Source of the DNA: Inquilinus sp.
GTDB lineage: Bacteria; Pseudomonadota; Alphaproteobacteria; DSM-16000; Inquilinaceae
Assembly (NCBI GenBank): GCA_013003675.1
Contig: JABDIP010000452.1
Coordinates: 1-31,198 of the forward strand
Length of the DNA stretch: 31,198 nucleotides
Direction: 5' to 3'
Shown: positions 6,100 through 13,177 of the stretch, one piece after another
Layout: the number at the start of each line of letters is the position of its first letter
Position numbering within the stretch: position 1 is the first letter of the stretch
Notes under the pieces: generated by a model
Told to the model about the DNA's origin: nothing
The model's input: the letters and a program-made list of their open reading frames with translations, nothing else
Database searches by the model: none
Position numbers and translations under genes: made by a program

Positions 6100-7602
6100 A
6101 TGCTGGACTTCCTCGCGCAGGCGCTGACGCCGTTCAACCTGACGCTGGCCTTGGTCGGTGTCGTGTTGGGGACGGTGATCGGCGCCCTGCCGGGGTTGTC
6201 GGCGACCATGGCGGTGGCGGTGCTGGTGCCGTTCACCTTCGCGATGGACCCGGCCTCGGGGCTGATCGCGCTCGGCGCCATCTATACCGGCGCCATCTAT
6301 GGCGGCGCCTTCGCCGCCATCCTGGTCAACACGCCGGGGACGCCGTCGGCAATCGCCACAACCTTCGACGGCTATCCGATGGCCCGGCGCGGCGATGGCA
6401 GTTTGGCAGTGACCCTGGCTACCCTGTCCTCGGTCACCGGCGGGCTGGTCGGCGCCGTCTTCCTGTTGCTGCTGGCGCCGCCGCTGGCCAAGGTGGCGCT
6501 GGCCTTCGGGCCGCCGGAGTATTTCTGGCTGGCGGTGTTCGGGCTGACGCTGATCTCCGCCCTGTCCACCGGCAATATGCTGAAGGGGCTGATCGGCGCC
6601 TGTTTCGGCCTGTTGTTGTCGATGGTCGGGGTGGCGGTGGTCGGCGGCGACATCCGCTTCACCCTCGAGAGCCAGACGCTGCTCGGCGGCATCAACGTGA
6701 TCGCGGCGCTGATCGGGCTCTATTGCATCCCGGTGCTGATCGATCTGGTCGCCACTCCCGATCCGCATCTGAAGGTCGCCGCGGGAGCCGGCGGTTTCCG
6801 CTTGGCCGAGGCGGCGCGGCTGGCGTGGCGCAGCAAGGTGAACCTGCTACGCAGTTCGGTCATTGGCACGCTGGTCGGCATCCTGCCCGGGGCCGGCGGT
6901 TCGATCGCCGCGCTGGTCTCTTATTCCGAGGCGCGGCGTTCGTCAAAGCGGCCGGAGCGGTTCGGCCAGGGCGAGCCGGACGGCATCATGGCCACTGAAA
7001 GCGCCAACAACGCCACGGTCGGCGGCGGCTTCATCCCGACCCTGGTGCTCGGCATCCCCGGCACACCGCCCGACGCGGTGATCCTCGGGGCCTTGCTGGT
7101 GCAGGGTATCCGCACCGGCCCGACCCTGTTCGTGCAACAGGGATCGATCGTCTACACCTTCATCTTCGGGCTGCTGATCGCCACCGTGCTGATGCTGCCG
7201 ACCGGCCTGGTGCTCGGCCGCTACGCCTATCAGTCGATCGTCTCGATCCCCAAGGCGGTGCTGGTGCCGACGGTGGCGTTCATGACCGTCATCGGCTCCT
7301 ACGCCATCCAGAACAGCCCCTCCGACGTGGTCATCATGTGGGCGCTGGGCGTGATGGGCTGGGGGTTGAACCGCTTCGGCTTCTCGCCGTCGCCGATCGT
7401 GCTCGGCCTCATCCTCGGGCAGATCGCCGAGCAGGGGTTCGTGCAGGCTTATCTGATCGGCAACGCGACGGGCAACGTGGCGGGCATGTATTTCGGCCGG
7501 CCGATCAGCCTGGCGATCCTGGCCCTGGCCCTGCTGACGCTGTTCTATCCCTGGCTTTCGGATCGCTGGCGCAGGCGCCGGCGGGGGACTCCGGATGACT
7601 GA
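6100..7602 (+). CDS. tctA: TTT-family large membrane subunit (TctA type)
   Basis: A 500-residue, very hydrophobic protein with about 11-12 membrane segments. The two halves of the TctA family are visible: GTVIGALPGLSATMAVAVL with YGGAFAAILVNTPGTPSA near the N-terminus, and GTLVGILPGAGGSIAALVSY with ATESANNATVGGGFIPTLVL further on. The loop VLGIPGTPPDAVILGALL is also typical. It is the sodium- or proton-coupled channel subunit that accepts substrate from the binding protein. It follows tctC after 36 bases and overlaps tctB by eight. The order C-A-B differs from the C-B-A order I expect in many TTT operons. Probably part of a sulfolactate importer comparable to SlcHFG. Confidence 0.88.
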   Translation: MLDFLAQALTPFNLTLALVGVVLGTVIGALPGLSATMAVAVLVPFTFAMDPASGLIALGAIYTGAIYGGAFAAILVNTPGTPSAIATTFDGYPMARRGDGSLAVTLATLSSVTGGLVGAVFLLLLAPPLAKVALAFGPPEYFWLAVFGLTLISALSTGNMLKGLIGACFGLLLSMVGVAVVGGDIRFTLESQTLLGGINVIAALIGLYCIPVLIDLVATPDPHLKVAAGAGGFRLAEAARLAWRSKVNLLRSSVIGTLVGILPGAGGSIAALVSYSEARRSSKRPERFGQGEPDGIMATESANNATVGGGFIPTLVLGIPGTPPDAVILGALLVQGIRTGPTLFVQQGSIVYTFIFGLLIATVLMLPTGLVLGRYAYQSIVSIPKAVLVPTVAFMTVIGSYAIQNSPSDVVIMWALGVMGWGLNRFGFSPSPIVLGLILGQIAEQGFVQAYLIGNATGNVAGMYFGRPISLAILALALLTLFYPWLSDRWRRRRRGTPDD

Positions 7603-8083
7603 CGGCATCGAGGGCGGCGGCCCGAAATACCGCGACTACCCGTCGATCGGCCTTGCCGTTCTGTTCGCTCTGCTCGGTGTCTGGGTGCTGTTCGAGACAA
7701 CGGCGATGACGGCGTTCGGCTCGATCTTCCCGCGCGCCATCGCGATCGCCATGATCGTCCTGTCGATGGCGCTGGTGGTCCAGCAGCTCCGGCGCCCGAG
7801 GCGGCCGGGCCCGGGCCGGCCGTCGTCAGGGCCTGAGTCGACGCCGCGGCGGGTGGCATTGGCGGCAGTCATGGCGGCCTGGGCATTGTCGATGCCGGTG
7901 GTCGGCTTTTTCGTGACCAGCCTGCTGGCGTTCCTGGTGCTCTTGGCGGTCGCCAATTATGACGGCTGGACGCCGCGCCGTATGCTCCTCTATGGCGCAT
8001 CCGGGGTCGTGGTAGTCGCTGGCTTCTATCTGCTGTTCGTCAAGGCGCTGCTGGTGCCGGTTCCGAGCGGTTGGCTGTTCTGA
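7595..8083 (+). CDS. tctB: TTT-family small membrane subunit (TctB type)
   Basis: A 162-residue protein with four predicted membrane segments (roughly residues 17-32, 43-62, 85-105 and 125-155), the layout of TctB. TctB subunits are poorly conserved, so the call rests on size, topology and position. The start codon lies inside the end of tctA (eight-base overlap), indicating translational coupling. The stop codon is part of the ribosome-binding site (GAGGA) of the next gene, slcC, which ties transport to catabolism in one transcript. Confidence 0.8.
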   Translation: MTDGIEGGGPKYRDYPSIGLAVLFALLGVWVLFETTAMTAFGSIFPRAIAIAMIVLSMALVVQQLRRPRRPGPGRPSSGPESTPRRVALAAVMAAWALSMPVVGFFVTSLLAFLVLLAVANYDGWTPRRMLLYGASGVVVVAGFYLLFVKALLVPVPSGWLF

Positions 8084-8096
8084 GGAATTTCCCGGC

Positions 8097-9029
8097 GTGA
8101 CCGACATCTTGATCTCCGAGTTCATGGACGCGGCGGCTATCGACGGGCTGTCCGCCGACTTCGCCGTCCGCTACGACCGTACGCTGGTCGACCGGCCGGA
8201 CGAGCTTCGGGCGGCGGTGGCCGGCGTGCGGGCGCTGATCGTCCGCAACCGCACCCAGGTGCGCGGGGCGCTGCTGGGGGCGGCCGGATCGCTGGAGGCG
8301 GTCGGTCGGCTCGGCGTCGGACTCGACAACATCGATGTCGACGCCTGCAAGGCGCGAGGGATTGCCGTGCTGCCGGCAACCGGCGCCAACGACGTCAGCG
8401 TTGCCGAATACGTCGTCGGCGGCTTGCTGATGCTGCTGCGCGGCGCCTATTTCGCCAGCGCTGCCGTGGCCGCCGGCGACTGGCCGCGCGAGCGGCTGAT
8501 CGGACGCGAGGCCGCCGGGATGACGCTCGGCCTGGTCGGCTTTGGCGGGATTGCCCGCGCCGTCGCGCGCCGGGCGGCGGCACTGGAGATGCGGCTGGTC
8601 GGCCACGACCCGTACCTCGCCGACGACGATCCGGCCTGGGCCGGGCATGGGACGACGCCGGTGCCGTTCGACCGGCTGCTCGCCGGGGCCGACGTGGTCA
8701 GCCTGCACGTGCCGCTGACCGACGCCACCCGCCATCTGATCGGCGCCGCGGCGCTGGCCGCGATGCGTGACGGCGCGGTGCTGATCAACGCCGCGCGCGG
8801 TGGCGTCGTCGATGAGGCGGCGCTGGCGGACGCCCTGCGCGGCGGGACGCTGGGGGGTGCGATGCTGGATGTCTTCGAGCGGGAACCGCTGCCGGCCGGC
8901 GCCGGGTTCGAGGATCTGCCGAATCTGATCCTGACCCCGCACATCGCCGGGGTGACGCAGCAATCGAATGTGCGGGTCAGCGCGGTGGTCGCCGACAAGG
9001 TGCGCCGGATTTTGGGGGTGCGGCAATGA
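8097..9029 (+). CDS. slcC: (S)-sulfolactate dehydrogenase SlcC (D-2-hydroxyacid dehydrogenase family)
   Basis: A 310-residue NAD-dependent dehydrogenase of the phosphoglycerate-dehydrogenase-like family. The Rossmann motif is GFGGIA (148-153), with alanine where the third glycine is usual. The catalytic triad is visible as Arg234 (NAARGG), Glu263 (VFEREP) and His282 (TPHIAG). The protein starts MTDILISEFM, and the start codon is GTG with GAGGA ten bases upstream overlapping the tctB stop. Known SlcC oxidises (S)-sulfolactate to 3-sulfopyruvate. Paired with the opposite-handed ComC encoded next, it converts (S)- into (R)-sulfolactate for SuyAB. General 3-phosphoglycerate dehydrogenase function is unlikely: there is no ACT domain, and the gene sits inside a catabolic operon. 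Confidence 0.82.
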   Translation: MTDILISEFMDAAAIDGLSADFAVRYDRTLVDRPDELRAAVAGVRALIVRNRTQVRGALLGAAGSLEAVGRLGVGLDNIDVDACKARGIAVLPATGANDVSVAEYVVGGLLMLLRGAYFASAAVAAGDWPRERLIGREAAGMTLGLVGFGGIARAVARRAAALEMRLVGHDPYLADDDPAWAGHGTTPVPFDRLLAGADVVSLHVPLTDATRHLIGAAALAAMRDGAVLINAARGGVVDEAALADALRGGTLGGAMLDVFEREPLPAGAGFEDLPNLILTPHIAGVTQQSNVRVSAVVADKVRRILGVRQ

Positions 9030-10033
9030 GTAGCAAGCGTCTTTCTCTCGCCGAGGCCCGCGACTTGGCGGCCCTGGTCCTGCGCAGGGCGAACACCGAA
9101 TCTGCGAATGCGGCGGTGGTCGCCGAGGCGCTGGTGCTGGCCGAGGCCGATTTGCTCTCCTCGCACGGGCTCGCCCGGCTGCCGGCCTATGCCGATCAGG
9201 CCGCCGCCGGCAAGGTCGATGGCCATGCGGTACCCACCCTCCGACAGACCAGGCCGGCGGCATTGCTGGTCGATGCCGGGACCGGGTTCGCCTTTCCCGC
9301 CATCGACAAGGGACTGCCGGCACTGCAGGCCCTGGCCGGTGAGACCGGGATTGCCGCGCTGGCGATCGGCAATTCGCACCATTTCGGCGTCGCCGGCCAC
9401 CCCGTCGAGGCGCTGGCGCGGGCCGGCATGCTCGGCATTGCCATGGGCAACGCGCCGGCAGCGATCGCCCCCTGGGGCGGCCACAAGCCCTTGTTCGGCA
9501 CCAATCCGATCGCCTTTGCCTGTCCGCGCGAGGGCCATGACCCGATCGTCGTCGATCTGAGCCTGAGCCGCGTCGCCCGCGGCAAGGTGATGCTCGCCGC
9601 CCAGCGCGGCCAGCCGATCCCCGACAATTGGGCGCTCGACGCCGACGGCAGCCCGACCACCGATGCGAAGGCGGCGCTGGAAGGCAGCATGCTGCCGTTG
9701 GGCGATGCCAAGGGCGCGGCGCTGGTCCTGATGGTGGAGATCCTGGCGACCTGCCTCACCGGGTCGAATTTCGGCTACGAGGCTTCGACCTTCTTCAATG
9801 CCAAGGGCGGACCGCCCCGGGTCGGCCAGTTCTTCCTGGCGATCGCGCCGGAGGCCATGGGAGGAGACAATTTCGCCACCCGCGTCGAGACGCTGATCTC
9901 GGCGATTCTTGACCAGCCGGGGACCCGGCTGCCCGGCATCCGGCGCTTCGAGGCCAGGGCGCAGTCGGAACGCGACGGGATCGTGCTGCCCGAAGCGCTT
10001 TACGCCGATATCGCGGCGCGTGCCGCCGGGTAG
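9026..10033 (+). CDS. comC: (R)-sulfolactate dehydrogenase ComC (malate/L-lactate dehydrogenase-like family)
   Basis: A 335-residue member of the Ldh_2 family, which has its own NAD(P) fold distinct from classic lactate dehydrogenases. Typical stretches are SHGLARLP (46-53), the catalytic-histidine region GNSHHFGVAGH (115-125), FGTNPIAFACP (157-167), SRVARGKVMLA (181-191) and PLGDAKGAALVLMVEIL (224-240). ComC interconverts sulfopyruvate and (R)-sulfolactate; the name comes from coenzyme M biosynthesis in methanogens, but bacterial homologues act in sulfolactate catabolism. The ATG overlaps the slcC stop (ATGA), so both dehydrogenases are made together, as expected if they work as an effective racemase. 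A malate or ureidoglycolate dehydrogenase activity is the sequence-based alternative. It is the last gene of the operon. Confidence 0.8.
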   Translation: MSSKRLSLAEARDLAALVLRRANTESANAAVVAEALVLAEADLLSSHGLARLPAYADQAAAGKVDGHAVPTLRQTRPAALLVDAGTGFAFPAIDKGLPALQALAGETGIAALAIGNSHHFGVAGHPVEALARAGMLGIAMGNAPAAIAPWGGHKPLFGTNPIAFACPREGHDPIVVDLSLSRVARGKVMLAAQRGQPIPDNWALDADGSPTTDAKAALEGSMLPLGDAKGAALVLMVEILATCLTGSNFGYEASTFFNAKGGPPRVGQFFLAIAPEAMGGDNFATRVETLISAILDQPGTRLPGIRRFEARAQSERDGIVLPEALYADIAARAAG

Positions 10034-10112
10034 CGAACCCTCACAGGCTCCGGCCGCCGGTTCCGCTCGCATTTCACCAAATCTATACACTTCCCGCTGA
10101 CTATAGCGATCA

Positions 10113-10130
10113 GACACTTATTCGTGTCTT
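10113..10130. terminator. Small hairpin after comC (AGACAC / GTGTCT), possible terminator or operator
   Basis: A perfect 6-bp stem with a 6-base loop sits 80 bases after the comC stop in an AT-richer part of the 223-bp gap. There is no good T-run, so termination of the sulfolactate operon here is only possible. Confidence 0.25.
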
Positions 10131-10152
10131 GGTAGTAGTCACCCCTAGCGGA

Positions 10153-10180
10153 CTGACGTTTTCAGACGTTCTGTCGTCAG
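10153..10180. promoter_or_regulatory. Repeat-rich upstream region of the binding-protein / kinase pair
   Basis: GACGTT occurs twice with a 10-base period (10155-10160 and 10165-10170), inside a CTGACG / CGTCAG inverted repeat (10153-10158 and 10175-10180). Just downstream is the AT-rich TATTTAAAT (10187-10195), a possible -10 region. One-turn spacing of direct repeats is typical of response-regulator or activator sites. The rest of 10034-10256 shows nothing clear. Confidence 0.3.
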
Positions 10181-10256
10181 ATTGCCTATTTAAATCGCCC
10201 ATGGACTATGAGGGCGGCGGCGACCCGGCTGGGGCCAAACATAGGGGGAAGATACC

Positions 10257-11195
10257 TTGTTCAAGCAACCGAGATGGACGCGACTGGCGGCGGCCATCCT
10301 GGCCGTCGTGCTTTCTTCCGGTCCTTCGCGAGCCGACGAACCGACCGCCTCTCGCGAGCAGACGCTCGTGGTGGGGCGGGTGTCGCAGGACCCGGTCAAG
10401 ACGTTGCCGCGCCTGCGCGCCATGGCCGCCTATCTGGAAACCCGGCTGGCGAGCGCCGGCATCACCGCCAGCGAGGTCATTGTCGTTCGCAGCAACGCGG
10501 AAATGGTGGAGCTGCTGCGCTCGGGCGCCGTCGACATGGTCTCGGAAACCGCCATGTCGGCCTTTCAGTTCGTCGAGAAGGCGGACGCCGAAATCCTCTT
10601 GCGCGAATGGAAGCGCGGCGTTGCCGAATACGAGTCGATCCTGATCGTTGGGCGGAACAGCGGCATCACCATGATCGAGGAACTGCGCGATCATGTGATC
10701 GCCTTCGAGGACCCTGGCTCGACCAGCGGTTTCCTGATGCCGATGGCGCTTCTCAGCGAAAACGGCATCTGCGCCGTCCAGCTCGCGGCCCCCGGCCAGC
10801 GGCCGCCGGCCGGCTGCGTCGGCTATCTGTTCACGAATGGCGAGATCAACATCGCCGCCTGGGTCGCGCGGGGCATCACCGACGCCGGCGCGCTCAACAA
10901 CCTCGATTGGGCCGATGAGTCGCGGACGCCGCCGGCGTTGCAGGCGGAGCTGGACATCTTCATGGCCAGCCCGCGGATTCCGCGGTCGGTCGTTCTGGTC
11001 CGCGGCAACACGCGCCCGGAACTACGTGCGGCGCTCCGCGATACCCTGATCGGCATGGAAGCTGACGAACTGGCGGTGGAGGTTCTCAAGATCTACTACG
11101 GCGTCAGCCGCTACGATCCGTTCGTTGGCCAGACCGCGCTCGACCTTGCGGCCGTCCAGCGTCACTACGAGGCGGTCCGCGCCCGACTGCAGTAG
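10257..11195 (+). CDS. PhnD-like periplasmic phosphate/phosphonate-type binding protein, probably sensory
   Basis: A 312-residue protein starting at TTG 10257, with AGGGGGA seven bases upstream and no suitable ATG. Residues 1-27 form a signal peptide ending SRADE. The mature part resembles the ABC phosphate/phosphonate binding family (PhnD / SBP type 2): TLVVGRVSQDPVKTLPRLRAMAAYL near the start, a middle LLRSGAVDMVSETAMSAF, then FEDPGSTSGFLMPMALL. No ABC ATPase or permease gene is near. Instead the histidine kinase gene starts on the base after its stop, so the protein probably hands a periplasmic ligand signal to that kinase rather than feeding a transporter. The ligand is unknown; an organic or inorganic oxyanion is the family expectation. 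Confidence 0.78.
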   Translation: MFKQPRWTRLAAAILAVVLSSGPSRADEPTASREQTLVVGRVSQDPVKTLPRLRAMAAYLETRLASAGITASEVIVVRSNAEMVELLRSGAVDMVSETAMSAFQFVEKADAEILLREWKRGVAEYESILIVGRNSGITMIEELRDHVIAFEDPGSTSGFLMPMALLSENGICAVQLAAPGQRPPAGCVGYLFTNGEINIAAWVARGITDAGALNNLDWADESRTPPALQAELDIFMASPRIPRSVVLVRGNTRPELRAALRDTLIGMEADELAVEVLKIYYGVSRYDPFVGQTALDLAAVQRHYEAVRARLQ

Positions 11196-13115
11196 ATGCG
11201 CCTGCGCCTTGAAACACGCTACTCGCTGGCGATCCTGGGCCTGATCGGGTTCGTGGTCGCCAGCCTGTCCACCAGTCTCGTGGTGGCGTCGTGGCGGACC
11301 GCCGAGGCGACAAGGACGGCCAGCGTAGCCGCCATGCAAGAGGCGTTGAGCCGGCAGATCGAGGAGAATGCGGTTGCCGAGGCCGAAGTGCTCGCCGCTT
11401 CGCTCGCCGCGCCGGTCTATTTTCTCGATTTCAGCGTAATCGGCGATCTGCTTGGGTCGACCAAGGCGGCGCAACACATCGTTATCGTGAATCTCGAGGA
11501 TACCGCCGGACGCATCATTCACGACGGCTCGCTCACCCTCGAGAATTACGGCCTGACGAGTGGCAACGCGTCGCGCCGGGACCGTGCCCTGGGCGGCGAG
11601 CGGATAACATGGATCGAGGGCGACGTCTTCAATGTCTACATGCCGGTGGCGATCGGCGATGAGCCGATGGCCTTGCTGCATCTCGGTCTTTCGATGGAGC
11701 GGGCGCGGACCGCGGTGGCGTCGCTGGACACCGACATGCGCCGGATCAGCGAATCCGGTACCGCCCGCACCCTGGCCCTGTCGATCCTGCTATCCCTGCT
11801 GCTGGCGGCGCTCGGCGTATTGCTGGCCTTCTTGGTCGCCCGCCGATTGACCAAGCCGATCCTCAAGCTGTCCGAACTGACCCACCGCGTCGGCCAAGGC
11901 GACTATGACGGCGATCTCGACATCGAGCGCGGCGACGAGATCGGCGATCTGGCGCAGTCCTTCAGCCAGATGACCAAGGATCTGAAACGCACGACGGTGT
12001 CGACCGCCTATCTCGACAATATCCTGCGCAGCATGATGGATCCGCTGTTCGTCCTAGGACCGACGGGCGAGATCCGTACCGTCAACCAATCGGCCTGCGA
12101 TCTGCTGAAATGCGCGGAGGCGGATCTGATCGGCCGACCCGTCGACGGCATGATCCAGGTTGACGACCCCGCGGCGTCACCGGGCATGGGCGGCGCGGAA
12201 GGCGAGTTGTTGTGCTGCGACGGCAGCCGTGTCGCGGTACTGGTCTCGCGCTCGGCGATCGAGCTGCCGAACGGGGCCGGCAGCGTCTGCGTCGTGCGCG
12301 ACATCACCGAACGCAAGCGGTCGGAGATCGCCCTGCGCGCCGCCAAGGAAGACGCCGAACTGGCCAGTCGCACCAAGAGCGAGTTCCTGGCCAATATGAG
12401 CCATGAACTGCGGACGCCGCTCAACGCCATCATCGGCTTCTCCGAGACGATGGTGAACGAACTCTTCGGGCCGGTCGGCTCACCGCGCTATGGCGAGTAC
12501 GCCAACGATATCCGGGAGAGCGGACGACATCTCCTCGGCATCATCGGCGAGATCCTCGACATGGCGAAGATCGAGGCCGGCAAGCTCGACCTCGACGACG
12601 GACCGATGGATCTGGGCTCGGTGGTCACTGCGGCGATGCGGCTGGTCCACTCGCGGGCGGAAAGCCCGGACCTGTCGGTAACTGTGGCGGTGGCGGATGA
12701 CGCCGTCCTCTACGGCGACGAGAAGCTGGTCAAGCAGATCATCCTCAATCTCGCCTCGAACGCCTTCAAGTTCACGCCGGCCGGCGGGCTGGTCTCGATC
12801 AAGGTCCGATATCGCGCCGATGACGGCCTGACGCTGGCGGTCCGGGACAATGGCGTCGGGATCGCCCGCGGCGAGATCGCCAAGGCGATGCAGCCTTTCG
12901 GCCAGGTCGACAGCACGTTGTCGCGCGCCCAGGGCGGCACGGGGCTAGGCCTGCCTCTGGTCCGCGCCTTCACCGAGTTGCACGGTGGCAATTTCCGGCT
13001 GCTGAGCGGCTTCGGGCGCGGCACCGTGGCGCTGGTCGATTTCCCCCCGGTACGGACCCGGCGCAGGAACAAGCCGAACAAGCGGCGACCGGCCGACCGC
13101 GCGAGGGCGTCGTAG
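11196..13115 (+). CDS. Membrane-bound sensor histidine kinase (HAMP-PAS-HisKA-HATPase)
   Basis: A 639-residue sensor kinase. Membrane helix 1 is about residues 9-31, followed by a periplasmic domain (about 32-190), helix 2 (about 191-215), a HAMP linker (about 215-268), a PAS domain (about 272-375), a HisKA domain with the phospho-acceptor His403 in MSHELRTPLNAIIGFSE, and an ATPase domain with N box (QIILNLASNAFKF, 514-526), G1 DNGVGI (551-556) and G2 GTGLGL (581-586). The tail is basic (RRRNKPNKRR). The ATG follows the stop of the binding-protein gene with no gap, so the two are translationally linked. There is no receiver domain in the protein and no response-regulator gene in the window, so its partner must lie elsewhere. 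The periplasmic domain probably contacts the PhnD-like protein (inference). Confidence 0.88.
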   Translation: MRLRLETRYSLAILGLIGFVVASLSTSLVVASWRTAEATRTASVAAMQEALSRQIEENAVAEAEVLAASLAAPVYFLDFSVIGDLLGSTKAAQHIVIVNLEDTAGRIIHDGSLTLENYGLTSGNASRRDRALGGERITWIEGDVFNVYMPVAIGDEPMALLHLGLSMERARTAVASLDTDMRRISESGTARTLALSILLSLLLAALGVLLAFLVARRLTKPILKLSELTHRVGQGDYDGDLDIERGDEIGDLAQSFSQMTKDLKRTTVSTAYLDNILRSMMDPLFVLGPTGEIRTVNQSACDLLKCAEADLIGRPVDGMIQVDDPAASPGMGGAEGELLCCDGSRVAVLVSRSAIELPNGAGSVCVVRDITERKRSEIALRAAKEDAELASRTKSEFLANMSHELRTPLNAIIGFSETMVNELFGPVGSPRYGEYANDIRESGRHLLGIIGEILDMAKIEAGKLDLDDGPMDLGSVVTAAMRLVHSRAESPDLSVTVAVADDAVLYGDEKLVKQIILNLASNAFKFTPAGGLVSIKVRYRADDGLTLAVRDNGVGIARGEIAKAMQPFGQVDSTLSRAQGGTGLGLPLVRAFTELHGGNFRLLSGFGRGTVALVDFPPVRTRRRNKPNKRRPADRARAS

Positions 13116-13177
13116 GTCAGCCGCTGAAATCTCAGCCTTGGTTCCCGGTCCACGTCAGCGGATCAGGGGCCGATCGC

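Noticed and set aside
8097..9029. Serine-biosynthesis phosphoglycerate dehydrogenase
   Set aside because: Too short to carry an ACT or ASB domain and placed in a catabolic operon with a transporter and sulfo-lyase.
8447..10117. 556-codon minus-strand frame opposite slcC and comC
   Set aside because: No domain recognised and both dehydrogenases on the plus strand have intact catalytic motifs and coupled starts.
10257..11195. Phosphonate ABC transporter component
   Set aside because: No ATPase or permease genes adjacent; directly coupled to a histidine kinase instead.
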